From Mesostigma viride (taxonomy: Eukaryota > Streptophyta > Mesostigmatophyceae > Mesostigmatales > Mesostigmataceae): 62,000 bases of DNA. The notes beneath the pieces are model-generated. The model was not told where the DNA came from and ran no database searches. It saw only the letters and a list, made by a program, of their open reading frames with translations. Made by a program: the position numbers and the translations under genes. This document shows, piece by piece, positions 36,501 to 46,490 of this stretch (within the stretch, counting starts at the first letter, position 1; each line of letters begins with the position of its first letter). The stretch is from the NCBI GenBank assembly GCA_009746045.1, contig RPFO01002136.1, positions 1-62,000 on the forward strand, in the 5' to 3' direction.

Positions 36501-37230
36501 GCCGACCTACCTGTAGTACATATACTAGGTGGGTGTACTATATAATGTACCTGTGATGTATTTATACCCAGCCAGGGTATATATACTAGGTGGGCGTGGG
36601 CTATCTCACGCATAACCGCCTGCCACAACACGCACGCGGGTGACACAACCGATTAATTAGCACGACTGCGTCACGTGGGCACCACTGATACGTAGCATGC
36701 AGGCCTAGGTCTAAATAAAAACCTCACCGGAGTCTATATACCAATACCAGTGTATAGATAAATTACCTACCTGCCAGAGCATGCATGCGGACGCCACCAT
36801 GGACTTGACTGTCTCGATGGACCACACAGACATATACTGCTGTCGATACTGGTACATCTGCAGGGACAGATACCTGCCAGAACACGCACGCGGGCGCCAC
36901 CATGGACTTGACTGCCTCGTTGGACCACACGTCGCGGTTGAGCTGGTGACTCGCAAACTCGCTCTCTGTTTGGACGTTCAGCAGCAGCCACTTGTCCTGC
37001 CGGCGGGCCACCCTAATGGCATCCTCATACAACTGGCCCGGGAAGAGAATATCCAAGGGAGGGGTGAACAGCCCCGCCAGAACCGAAGGCTCCACCACAC
37101 GCCCACCCCCGCTGCTGCCATCCGCCACGGGGCCCCCCTCGAAACCCTTCCAGTAGCGCGGACCCTGGCCCGGCCCGCAAGGGATCACGACGTGGGCCTC
37201 TTGCTGAAAGTCTTGGAACGCGGCAACCAC
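33540..37230 (-). CDS. UBX-domain protein with UAS and UIM (UBXN7/UBXD7-like), 5'-partial
   Basis: A probable adaptor linking ubiquitinated substrates to the Cdc48/p97 ATPase. Exons on the minus strand: 37230-36874 and 36049-35906 form the UAS thioredoxin-like domain (LFTPPLDILFPGQLYEDAI, KWLLLNVQTESEFASHQLNR, VFWQ joined to VIKEEPEGAKVCSLYHL, then LPVVMILDPFTG). From 35542 to about 35303 comes TLVDYFEDPP and a UIM (DEEEALELAIAASLG). An exon ending at 35002 starts the UBX domain (VAMRLPAGERCTQWFLKSPT), and 33638-33540 continues it (ALHKFCVSQVKEAAGGRRFV) to TAG. All joins are phase 0 except the UIM-to-UBX join, whose exact splice sites I cannot fix. UAS-UIM-UBX is the UBXN7 order; the expected N-terminal UBA exon is not found. 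An in-frame TAG cuts the UBX fold before DSNLTLAGA. The 3' ends of three exons are tandemly duplicated in the following introns. Confidence 0.87.
33826..33925. repeat. 53-bp tandem duplication 3' of the UBX gene
   Basis: AGACTCGCTTGTTGCTTGAGAT near 33829 recurs as AGACTCGCCTGTTGCTTGAGAT near 33882, each followed by TAAGATTA.TTATGCA. It lies in the intron between the last two visible UBX exons. Confidence 0.85.
34530..35030 (-). repeat. Tandem decaying copies of the UBX exon 3' end plus its 5' splice site
   Basis: The true exon ends at 35002 with GACGATACAG|GTAC on the minus strand. The plus-strand complement (ACCTGTATCGTCGGGCTCTT) recurs downstream in the intron at about 34931, 34854, 34797, 34751, 34700, 34622 and 34536, each keeping CTGTA or CTGCA at the equivalent boundary. 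Several keep the preceding exon bases (GGCTCTTGAGGAACC versus GGCTCTCGGAGAACC and GGCTCATGAGAAAC). Spacers are also shared in part (GTGTATTATA.CTGACATA at two positions). Spacing is 46-86 bp. Most copies retain GTA or GTATGG after the exon end, so they still look like donors. Confidence 0.85.
35831..35910 (-). repeat. Duplicate of the UAS exon 3' end and donor
   Basis: The true exon end at 35906 (plus strand CGCACGTCCAGGAGCTG) is repeated 68 bp downstream in the intron at about 35836-35848 (CGCACGTCCAGGAGCCG), with the GCGCGCGC donor flank and an ATTCTGGT.AAAGA.TACAATAA spacer also duplicated. Confidence 0.8.
36470..36932 (-). repeat. Four graded copies of the first UAS exon 3' end plus donor
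   Basis: The true exon end (minus strand GTGTTCTGGCAG|GTATCT, boundary 36874) is repeated with its preceding ~55 coding bases at 36771-36829 (KSMVASACMLWQ versus KSMVAPACVFWQ). Shorter decayed copies lie near 36620 (SPACVLWQA) and 36474 (CTGCCAGGACATGGATGCGG). Spacings are 103, 151 and 146 bp. Identity falls with distance from the real exon. Confidence 0.88.
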
Positions 37231-37513
37231 CTGAGGGGGTTGGTGGGGTCCTATGCTGACGGGCCCTCTGCAAGGGGAGGAGGGGGGGGCGAGGGGAGGG
37301 GGGGGCGGGGAGGGGGGTTAGGGAGGTGTGTTTAGGGGGAAGAGAGGAAGGGTAGCTCTACTGCTACATGCCTGCTTACTAGTCTTACTCTTCTCTTATT
37401 TACCGTGATTGGGGACCTGCCTATTACTGTTAGTATCGCTTAGGGCGTACCACGTTTACACGGCTCCAAACTGACACCCTTCCCTGACATGCTGGCTGGC
37501 ATGGACGGTACTA

Positions 37514-37914
<401 letters not shown>

Positions 37915-38201
37915 TGAAATTTATAGTGGCGATGGCCCAGTACTTCTCACCACAGTGACCATATTGTTATAGAAGTGAGCACGGGCCTTGTCATCCAAGC
38001 CGGCCCCATATGGAAGCGACGTAACCTGGACGCTAGCAAAATTTACTTAAATACTCAACTAACCATTTCATTTAAATAGCAGTCAAGAACTATGAATTTA
38101 ACTAGCAGAAGAACTGATTTACGAACCCCCGCACCTGGATCCACCCCCGCACCGGAGGCTAAGCTGCGGTTTTTCCAGGTAAGCCAAACAGCAATGCCGG
38201 A
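37915..38201. other. Unassigned spacer
   Basis: About 290 bases with no recognisable gene, RNA or repeat. A donor-like CAG|GTAAGC occurs at about 38178 on the plus strand, without a supporting exon. Confidence 0.4.
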
Positions 38202-38330
38202 ATTGGCAGCACATGCCACTTGCTATCCCAGAATGGGCAGCACATGCCACTTGCTATGCCAGAATTGGCAGCACATGCCACTTGCTATGCCAGAATTGGT
38301 ATCACATGCCACTTCAATGCTATGCCAGTT
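38202..38330. repeat. 31-bp tandem repeat, about 4 copies
   Basis: Units beginning ATTGGCAGCACATGCCACTT at 38202, about 38233, 38264 and 38295, the last diverged (ATTGGTATCACATGCC). Confidence 0.9.
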
Positions 38331-38447
38331 TGTGACGCAAGTCTGACGTTACACGGAAAATTGAATGACGTTTGTCAACAGCTGTCCTGCTTGGCCAAAG
38401 GGGAATATAGCCAACACAGTTTGTCGCCTAGGTAGTTTCTTTAAGAG
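38326..38447. repeat. Dispersed repeat, copy next to the 18S fragment
   Basis: It shares GTGACGCAAGTCT.ACGTTACACGGAAA, GTTGTCAAC or TTTGTCAAC, GGCTGTCCTGCTTGGCC and the terminal TAGGTAGTTTCTTT with 40260-40373. A related piece (GGGCTTTCGGGA, AGTTCAAAGCTAATGTAT) occurs at 33440-33490 and 40208-40255. It ends exactly where 18S rRNA homology begins. Confidence 0.75.
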
Positions 38448-38995
38448 CGATGGCATGCTTTGAACACTCTAATTTTTTCAAAGTGACGCCGCACGTTGGC
38501 CCCCCACGCCGGCCAATCAAGGCCAGCGCAGCAGGCACGGCACTGAGGCGGAGGACCTCAGTGCACACCGAGGCGGACCGCCAACCCCCGCCCAAAATCC
38601 AACAACGAGCTTTTTAACTGCAACAGTTCATATATACGCTATTGGAGCTGGAATAACCGCGGCTGCTGGCACCAGACTTGCCCTCCAATGGAATCCTCAT
38701 AAAGGGGTTTAGATTGTACTCCTGCCAAATATCTGACTCGAAGAGCCCGATATTGTTATATATTGCCACTACCCCCCTGTATCAGGATTGGGAAAATTGC
38801 GCGCCTGTTTCATTCCTTGGATGTGGTAGCCATTTCTCGGGCTCCCTTTCCGGAATCGAACCACAATTCTCCGTCACCCGTTACCACCATGGTAGGCCTC
38901 TATCCTACCATCAAAAGTTGATAGGGTAGAAACTTGACTGAAACATCGCCAGTGCGGCGACCATGCGATTCGACGAGTTCACCGCAGTGCCGGCC
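38447..38995 (-). rRNA. Diverged 18S rRNA fragment (5' third of the gene), pseudogene
   Basis: On the minus strand, universal small-subunit words run in correct order from 38995 to 38447: GAATCGCATGG, CTACCCTATCAAC, ACCATGGTGGTAACGGGTGA, GGAGAATT, GGCTACCACATCCAAGGAA, GCGCGCAATTTTCCCAATCC, TCTAAACCCC, GGAGGGCAAGTCTGGTGCC, AGCCGCGGTTATTCCAGCTC, CAGTTAAAAAGCTCGTTG and TTAGAGTGTTCAAAGCA. This corresponds to roughly positions 250-800 of a normal 18S. Substitutions at conserved sites and the missing rest of the gene show a dead fragment, not a functional rDNA unit. Its lower-coordinate boundary abuts a dispersed repeat. Confidence 0.93.
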
Positions 38996-40259
38996 AAGGC
39001 CGTGTTGGTCTTGGATCTATTATAAATACATCCCTTCCGAGCGTCATGTACTCAACTTGGTGCATGCACTTAATACTGCAGCAGCTGTCATTTAACCCAT
39101 GCGTTTCTGGAGGGGTTCACAGGCTGCCAAATTTACTGGACCTGTGTTCATTACGGTCCGGGTGGTCCGGTTTCGCTCTGGTTCGGTTTTTGTTACCATG
39201 CATTGTTGAGGAAAACCAACGTAATAACTCTGAGTAATCCTTGCTGAGCTGCAACGAGCCAGAATATGGCTCCATTGTCAAAGCGTCTCAGCGAGCCAGC
39301 TGGCTTTGGCGGACCAATCTACCTAGGGATGCTTGCACCTTGGGTTGGCCATTCCGTCAGAGGCGGGCCTGCTTTCAACCAGCTCGCAGAACCTGGGAAT
39401 GCTTGAACTCCGGGTTGTGCTGGTAGGAGGCCGCTGAAGTGTCCGTCTTAAAAATGAAGTCCAACGATTGTCACCGGGCGTATTTTGGGGTTCTCGCCAA
39501 GCACTGTGGCCAGCGCCCAACTTGTCTTCTCAATGTGCCCAGTCCTGCCGGATCTGCACCAAGCTGTGGCCGCACTGGTAATCGTCCTGCGAGAGGGGCC
39601 TTTTCAACAGGGCCGCCCAGCCGTGCATGAAAAGGTGGCCCTTGCGAGGGTTACTATACTGGAGGCGTAGGCAAAATCGCCGCATTTTGGCGTTGCGACA
39701 GGTCGCGCTCGAGGTCGGAGATGAAGCGAGGAGTCGGTGCTTTAAGTCAGGCTTCCAGTCGCCAAGGGAGGGATGATGGGGCATGCACTGCGTGCTAAAT
39801 TGTTTTTCGGTTCCACCTTGCCATTCATTCATGATGGCCCAGGCCACTCATTGTTTCAATAAAGATGGGTGATTCTCTTGAGAGTGAACGGTAATCGGTT
39901 TTATTTGAAAATAGTTTAGTATAGTGTTACGAGTGAGACCGCTGCAGGCGGCTGGGACAGGCGCCGGCTTTAAGTCAAGCGGCAGCACGGATGGTAGGCG
40001 TTGGTCAAGTAATCAATAAAATATGGGAAATTGTGGGCCGGCTGCTCTTGAGTCAGGCCGCGCGTCACTAGTCCTTAGCTCTAGAGTACGGAGTGTACGA
40101 CATAAGACATTGCTGAAAATCCGGCGTCACATGCTAGTGACCTGACGGTCGCCACTTGTCAGTGGCCGCATTGTGTGACAAATGCACTTTGCATGGCAAG
40201 CCCTCGCGGGCTTTCGGGACCTAGAAGTACAAACAGTTCAAAGCTAATGTATTTCGGAG

Positions 40260-40373
40260 GTTGTGACGCAAGTCTCACGTTACACGGAAAGGGAAGGACG
40301 GTTGTCAACGGCTGTCCTGCTTGGCCGAGGGGGAATATAGCCAAACACAGTTTGTCGTCTAGGTAGTTTCTTT
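40260..40373. repeat. Dispersed repeat, second copy of 38326-38447
   Basis: It carries the same GTGACGCAAGTCTCACGTTA, GGCTGTCCTGCTTGGCC and TAGGTAGTTTCTTT words but is followed by CACCCGCCCACCC instead of 18S sequence. This places the repeat boundary at TTTCTTT. Confidence 0.8.
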
Positions 40374-40522
40374 CACCCGCCCACCCACCCCTTTATACTC
40401 TGTTGATTGGGGACATGCACCACGCGCTGAATTGTTTTCTTATGCAGATCCCCCTCGCAATTCGTTCATGATGGCCCAGTGCACGATCCAGCGTATTTGG
40501 GGCAAACTCAGGAACGTGGGAC

Positions 40523-40690
40523 GTTCCACCGAGGTGAATTCACGTTCCACCTATATGCGAGTTTAGGAAAATGGATGTTCCACCGAGGTGAGTTTGGGTG
40601 TTCCATCTGAGTGAGTTTGGGAAAATGGGATGTTCCACCGAGGTGAGTTTGGGTGTTCTACCGACGTGAAATCGCCCTACCAGCGTCCCA
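40523..40690. repeat. 55-bp tandem repeat, about 3 copies
   Basis: GTTCCACCGAGGTGA starts at 40523, 40577 and 40632, interleaved with GAGTTTGGGAAAATGG and a half-unit GTGTTCCATCTGAGTGAG. Confidence 0.88.
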
Positions 40691-40874
40691 CGGAAGTGAG
40701 ACAGCACTGTAGTAACTTAAAAGCATGCAACTGCATCACGTTAGTACCGATAAAGGAACCTTCAACCCCTATACACACTTGGGAGGAAGGTCACCCTAGC
40801 TTCCCACGCTGCCTCAAGTGGGCAGGCCACAGAGGACTCGCTCTCAGAGAACTCTCATCATGATGTGGGCCCTA

Positions 40875-40977
40875 CCGTGGGTGCAATACAACAAGAAGTA
40901 GCAAAAGCATAGCGGATGCAGTAAGGCTTCTCCAGAGGCTACCGCCAGGCTCGCAACTTACAGAGAGGTTTCGGTTT
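40875..40977. repeat. Dispersed repeat, copy 2 (first copy 22630-22745)
   Basis: GTGGGTGCAATA, AGCAAAAGCATAGCGGATGCA and AGGCTCGCAACTTACAGAGAG align with 22630-22745. Diverged and non-coding. Confidence 0.65.
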
Positions 40978-41263
40978 GACAGAATATAAAGGCATCTCCC
41001 GGAGCCTTCCACCATGTCATGGCAATGTCGAAAGAGTAGTGCAGATTTTTTGCGGTACATTCTTGACTGTGCGAGTTGTAAATGCATGCAGAATCCTATG
41101 CACCATGGCAGATTTCAGGACAAAGAAGGCTAAGAAAAAAAAAAGACAATAGAAGCAAGCCAATCCATAGCAGTATAGCCTATTGTCTCTGAAACTAAGT
41201 TCACATAAGTTCCACATCCAATGAAGAGTGCTCCGGCGGCTACCCCCCGTTTGTATGGGGGGC

Positions 41264-41640
41264 TTATTTGCTGAACGAGATGTCCGCCAGCGAAGAAATC
41301 TGCATTAAGCCAGCCGCCGGAGCAAGCGCAAGGCATTGGAATGTGCCCAAGCTCAGCCAGGGCTGCTCCATGGCTGAATGGGGCAAGCTTATTGGCCGGG
41401 CAGCAGGCGTGGGTACGGTAACGTTCCGGGAGAGGCGGCCCAAGTGGGAGGATGGAGTGGCCAAGGGGGTGGATGAGCTACGGTTCATTGTCAACAAGAA
41501 GCTGGGCAACCTTTGTGGGTGGGACCCCCCAAGATCCTGCTCCCCCACCTGGGCATCCTCGTGGAAGTCTACATCAACGGCCAGTGCTACAGCGCCAAGA
41601 GCGACATAGGGTCGTACTACTACAGTAATTCCCGCCTTAA
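41264..41640 (+). CDS. Unassigned open frame 5' of the tyrosine-recombinase element
   Basis: An open frame from 41268 reads MSASEEICIKPAAGASARHW, then LIGRAAGVGTVTFRERRPKW and VDELRFIVNKKLGNLCGWDP. It shifts one base near 41525 into KILLPHLGILVEVYINGQCY and SDIGSYYYSNSRLK. I do not recognise the family. Position and decay fit a gag-like or leader ORF of the element at 42600-44610, but that is inference. Confidence 0.3.
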
Positions 41641-41647
41641 GGTATGA

Positions 41648-42366
41648 TCGCAGCCAAATTCTGGGCGTCGTAACTTAACGCGGGAACGTAACTTAACGGT
41701 AGAATTAGCCTAGCAGCCCACCCTCTCCTACTCTGACGGACTTCTATACGGCATTGGACAGCTCTCGTCAAGCCCGATTCAGCTGAAGCATCAAGGGCGC
41801 TCAAATTACGGGATTTCGTGCCATTTCTGGACGCAGCGAGGCTGGGCGCTGCGGGATGCTTGATTGCATGGGTGATAGGCTGATAGCGAGGCTGCGCAGC
41901 TGCGACTTTGCTAGTTTACCTCAGTTCAGATCCGGCTGAGCAGTTCATCCTGCCGTAGCCTGGCGCCAGCTATGTTCTGTAACTCTGTGTTCTGTGTTCC
42001 GGGAATGCAGGTTCCCTGTTCCCTGCCGAGCTCGGTCTAATTACCACTAATTAATAAGTGGAGCATTCAGCATTGCCTATTCAGCTACTTATACGAAGTG
42101 TAACGTCACAATCATAGTTAGATAGAGTCGTCTCACTTAGCTATTAGCATAGCGGGTCCCCTATTCCGGAGACTTGCGTTCGGACTTGGCCAAACTGAAA
42201 ATGGCCACCTCCGCAGCCAAAAGTAGTCTGACGCCTACAGTTTGACTCAATGCCGCATTAAGTTACGATTGCACCCAGGCTTAAGTTACGGTCGCTGCCC
42301 ATACTTCGGCGTCGTAACTTAACGCGGGAAAGTAACCTTCAGAATGGTAACTTAACGCGGGAATGA
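41648..42366. mobile_element. ~720-bp insertion bounded by direct repeats
   Basis: The left edge (TATGATCGCAGCC...GGGCGTCGTAACTTAACG) and right edge (TTACGGTCGCTGCC...CGGCGTCGTAACTTAACG) are direct repeats of about 50-60 bp. The word TAACTTAACGCGGGAA occurs three times, and its inverse TTAAGTTACG lies at the right edge. It separates two readable coding stretches (...SDIGSYYYSNSRLK and DYSIEVPEWWWDYQGLPG...). No gene is seen inside. It could be a solo repeat-bounded non-autonomous element or split repeats of the flanking DIRS-like element. Confidence 0.5.
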
Positions 42367-42379
42367 CTACTCCATCGAA

Positions 42380-44610
42380 GTGCCAGAGTGGTGGTGGGAC
42401 TACCAAGGGCTTCCTGGGCTTCCTAGTGTGTGGTCTGCTGGCATGGGCCTGGCAGGGCCAAGGCGGAGGGTGTGGCCTGCGCTCAAGGTGCTGGCCATGG
42501 AGCATTCCCATGCGGTGGCGCTGGGGGAGGCCATTCATGGTGCTCTACATCAGCTTTGCCCTGAATCCAAGGCACTAGGTCATATACCTCTCAAGCGCAG
42601 GTGAGCTCACCTTGGTGTGCGACGAATGTGGCCAGCAGCTACGCTTGGCCATCGAGTACATGGAGGAGCGTGCCGGGGAGCTCCAGATCAACCTGAAACC
42701 CCCTGCCCGCATGTTGTCCACCACCATAGATGGCTTGGTTGCCAGCAACGGACGCCCCTGCGTGGCGGTGAATCAGTTCATCACGTGCGCTATTGAGGAA
42801 GGCTACCTTCCTAACAACCTTGTGCCTTCAAAGGAGAAGACTAAGATGGCAAGCCTGGGAGGGGACGAGCTAGAAGCCCAGGGGGTGGTGCAGCGGCGGA
42901 ACGGCGTGCTGGAGCCAACAGTTAAGCAGGTCACCCTTGCGTGTGTCGCCCACACGCAAGCTATACTCACTCGTGGACCAGCTACAGCCGAGGGGCTGGC
43001 TGCCATCTTGGGACGGTGGTTGTGGCTGCAAATGTTAAGCCGCAGCTGCCTATCCATCTGGCAGTGATGTTTCAAGTTCATCAGCCTGAAAGGCTGGGGG
43101 CAGCGGTCGCGGGTGCTGTGGGCTAGGGTGAGGGAGGTGTTAGAGTGTGCCCTTTCCTTGTGACAGAAGCGCACCTTTGGCATGTGAGGTTGTTGCGTCT
43201 GACGCGTCGACCTATGGGCAAGGTGTGATCTACGCTACAATGGAGCCGGGCGATGTGACGGAGCTGGCGCGGGCACGTGAGGTGCGGGCATACCCGACTT
43301 TGCTCATACCGACCGAGGTGCCTACGCTTGCCCTAGGCCGCTGAGCGCACGGGCACAACAAGAAATCACTAGCCAGCAATGGCGGGTTGGGGTCAAGAGT
43401 CGTTGGCGGGATCCGGGGACGCCCATCAACGAGGAGGTGTGGGCCGCAGTCAAAGGCGTTGAGAGGAGTGCACGCAGCCTGGCAAATTGAGACAAGCGGG
43501 TGGTGATGTTGGTGGATTCCACCGCGGCATTGGGCTGCTTGGCTAAGGGGTGGTCATGATCATACAAGCTAAACAAGCAGTGCCGCCCCTTGTGTGAGCT
43601 TACCCTGGCCACTGGGAGCCGTTCCCAGTGGGTGTGGACGCCGGGGATCTTCCACCCGCTGATGGCGTTTCTCGCGGCCAATCCATGGCGACGTTCTTGG
43701 CAGGCTGGGAGCGTGACCTCACCGCAGAAGGCATTCATCCTAGCCCGGGCTCCCCTGCAACTGTCAGCGACCTTCCATTGCTAGAGGGGAAAGTAAAGCC
43801 AGCTACCTCGCTGGCCTACCGTCGTGGCCTTGATTCTAAAATGACTTGGAGGTAGGCTGGCGGCCCGGCGGACAGGTCACTGTCGCACGCTGACGCCCTT
43901 GAGGAGACCATTTGTGCGTACGTCGCCTGGGCTCATTTTTAGGGATACAGCCGCCAGACACGTGTCAATGCCTAGATGGGAATGCAACTTACTACCCCAC
44001 TATGGTAAAGCGGTGGGACTTGGCACGCGGTGTCCTGGCTGAATGGAAACCACTTGTGCCCCCTCGTGCCCCCCCTCCCATTCCATGGGAGATGGACCTT
44101 GCCATTGCCAGCACGATGGTAATGCAAGGTCAGCACCTTGCGGGCCTGCTGGTGGTCAGCGTGTTCTGCCGTTACCTGCGAATCTCGGAGGCGTTGAATC
44201 TCCACGTCTGCCATGTGCGCCTACAGCCTGACATCCGGCTTGGGCCGGCTCAGCAGGGCGCCCTGCTGCTGAAGTCTACCAAGACCTCTAAGGGCACGAC
44301 TCAGTCGGTGGTGGTAGAAGACTTGATGTCTGAAACCATTCTCCGCCACTGCCTCGCGGGCAAGCACGATTGGGAGCATGTGTTCCCTTTCACCTACCTG
44401 CAATTAAGGCGCATTTGCCACGTTGCGACTCAGGCCTTGGGGGTCGACCAGATTTTCACCATTCACGGGCTGCGGCACGGGGGTGCCACCAATGATTTCC
44501 TCGCGGGTCGCAGCATGGGGGACATCCAGGGCCGGGGCCACTGGCTTAGCAGCTCCACGGTTGCCCATTAGGCGGGCTCGCACCGCAGCTTGGAGGTCGA
44601 GCTTCCTGAG
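42380..44610 (+). mobile_element. DIRS-like tyrosine-recombinase retroelement, degraded
   Basis: Coding order on the plus strand: RT-connected region (42612-43067: VTLACVAHTQAILTRGPATA, LAAILGRWLWLQMLSRSCLS), an RNase H-like region across frames (VVASDASTYGQGVIY at about 43190, VVMLVDSTAALGCLAKGWS at about 43500, WVWTPGIFHP at about 43630), then a tyrosine recombinase (43912-44571). The recombinase has the box I arginine (RISEALNLHVCHV), the beta-strand lysine (LLKSTKTSKGTTQSVVVEDL), IHGLRHGGATNDF with the H-x-x-R pair, and GRGHWLSSSTVAH then TAG. RT/RNase H followed by a tyrosine recombinase is the DIRS order. Stops in the RNase H part and loss of the recombinase tyrosine region show it is inactive. 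The RT YxDD motif is not recognisable. Confidence 0.78.
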
Positions 44611-44750
44611 GTTCTTCATCGGGCCATGGCCGCCTGCCCCCCCCGGGCATGGCGAGCTATTCTGAAACTGCCCCACGCCTAGTTGGGCAGATCGTTCTAC
44701 TTACGATAGGATCTTTGCCCCTGGCCTGGATTGCCAGAGAGGGATGTAAG

Positions 44751-44843
44751 GGTAAGGCTAGCCTTTTGACAAGCGATAAGTGTTCCCATGAGCATCGGCG
44801 GCTGGGATGTGGCCTGCCTTTAGTATGTGCTCTACTCATTGTT
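44751..44843. repeat. Direct repeat 3' of the DIRS-like element, copy 1
   Basis: GTAAGGCTAGCC..TTGACAA, AAGTGTTCCC.TGAGCATCGG and TATGTGCTCTACT are shared with 45352-45444, about 600 bp away, same orientation, roughly 85% identical by eye. Downstream direct repeats fit the split-repeat ends of DIRS elements, but this is not proved. Confidence 0.75.
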
Positions 44844-45351
44844 TTAATAAAGAGCCAGGTTACCCTGGAGTTCCACGGTTAATAGAATCATAGTTCTCTG
44901 AACATAGTTTCTTTATAGTGAGATGGAAGGGTGGCTGCTATAGCTAGGTTAGAGGGATCACGTGACATACCTCTTGAGGCCGGTGCGGCCTGCATGATCC
45001 GGAACGGCAGTGGGAATGATTTGGCCAGTTTCCGGGCCAGGCGGCAAGAGCTTCCTCACGATACAATCTTGCCACTGTCTAGGGTTCTTTGTTGATGACG
45101 TAGTGATTATCTAGATCTAGGACTCTTCTCTCACGCAATAGTACTGAGTGACCTAAGAGCCCCGGCAAACTTACACAAGCCGCAGGCAATTAGAACCCCG
45201 AATTGCGTCATTAGTACAGACGCATAATTTGCATGGCGAAAAAAAACGCCGTCCGGGCCAAGGCTGCGTGACACGCCAAAAAGACAAAAGCAAACCCACC
45301 CAGCTAAGGTCGGCCTCTTTTCTTTTCCTGCCCACCCTCCCTGCGTTTTGG

Positions 45352-45444
45352 GGGGGTAAGGCTAGCCCCTTGACAAACAACAAGTGTTCCCCTGAGCATC
45401 GGAGGCTAGGATGCGTCCTACCTTTTGTATGTGCTCTACTAATT
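45352..45444. repeat. Direct repeat 3' of the DIRS-like element, copy 2
   Basis: Same orientation as 44751-44843 (GTAAGGCTAGCCCCTTGACA, then GCATCGGAGGCTAGG and TATGTGCTCTACTAAT). Confidence 0.75.
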
Positions 45445-46490
45445 TGTAATCCCTACCTACATTCAGTGCCACCCATGCAGTATGACCCTCAGAACAACCA
45501 CTGCCACTTTTCTTTCAAGCATATTCGTTTGCTTAGAAACAACCTCCAGTTGGTCAGCCTCTAAGCACATTGAAATCCCTGTTAAGAAACGCTCCATCAA
45601 TACTCACACTAAACAGAGTGCTTTTTGGCAAACTCCTATCAAGAAACCAATCGACAAATACCGGACAACTTGCCGATATTCCCATGGCTCGTGCCTTGAC
45701 GTGTCCCAGCTGTGCAACGTAGATAAAGTCACCGAAAGCTGCCAGGAATCTGGCGATGCGCAGCACGGAATGGCAAGCTACCTGGCGCTAACGGCTCGGA
45801 AAGAAGGCGAAAACTTATGTTGATAACCCGTAAAGGAAGCGAAAGATTTATAAGGTGACGCTGAGCGTAGGATCGTACCGTTACTGGCAAGGTCCTTCGC
45901 CCAGCGCACAAGACATGCCAACCATGGAAATTTAGGTCGCGCATCCAGCGAACCTGGAGAGTGTCTTACCTATGCATACAGGAGTCTTGCAAAAACCCAG
46001 CAAAATTCTTAAGGCTCTACTAGTAATAGTATTAACGCATTTTGAGGAGGCTAATGGACCCCCATAAAACCTGATAATCACTGCCGCTAGCGTGCATTCT
46101 AATTCATTCCTCGCGACGAAAATTTCAAGTTGGACCCCCCTGGAGATGACCATCAACAAGATCATCGATGTTGCAAAAATGTACAAACTCCGCAATGAAA
46201 AATAAGATCATAAACGTAAAACTCACGCACTTCTTCGGCATGCTATCTTTGTCTAGTCTGCCGAAAAGCACGCTGCCTGGCCAGCTCCGGTAGGGTTGCG
46301 CGCATTGTGCACCACTTTTGCACGGTACCGCGAACTTTTTCGTCGCCAAAAATTTCGCGTCGGGACCATCAATTACAATACAACAAAGTCGACAGATATT
46401 TCAAAAACTTACCTGCCTTTGTACTGTACTCCAATGTACTGTGCATGAATTGTGGCAAAGAAATATGACTCTACCGTGCAAATAGATGCA
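45445..46490. other. Intergenic DNA between the DIRS-like element and the ankyrin gene
   Basis: No gene recognised. It presumably includes the 3' UTR of the ankyrin gene next to 46490. Confidence 0.45.

Larger units (their letters stand above)
38996..41263. other. Intergenic DNA with short dispersed repeats
   Basis: No convincing gene. It includes a repeat pair, 39772-39846 and 40407-40478 (GGGGCATGCAC..CGTGC.., then TTCATGATGGCCCAG), the second copy of the 38326 repeat (40260-40373), a 55-bp tandem repeat (40523-40690) and the second copy of the 22630 repeat (40875-40977). Confidence 0.55.

Noticed and set aside
38447-38995. Functional rDNA unit
   Set aside because: Only part of 18S is present, with changes in invariant positions and no ITS, 5.8S or 28S nearby.
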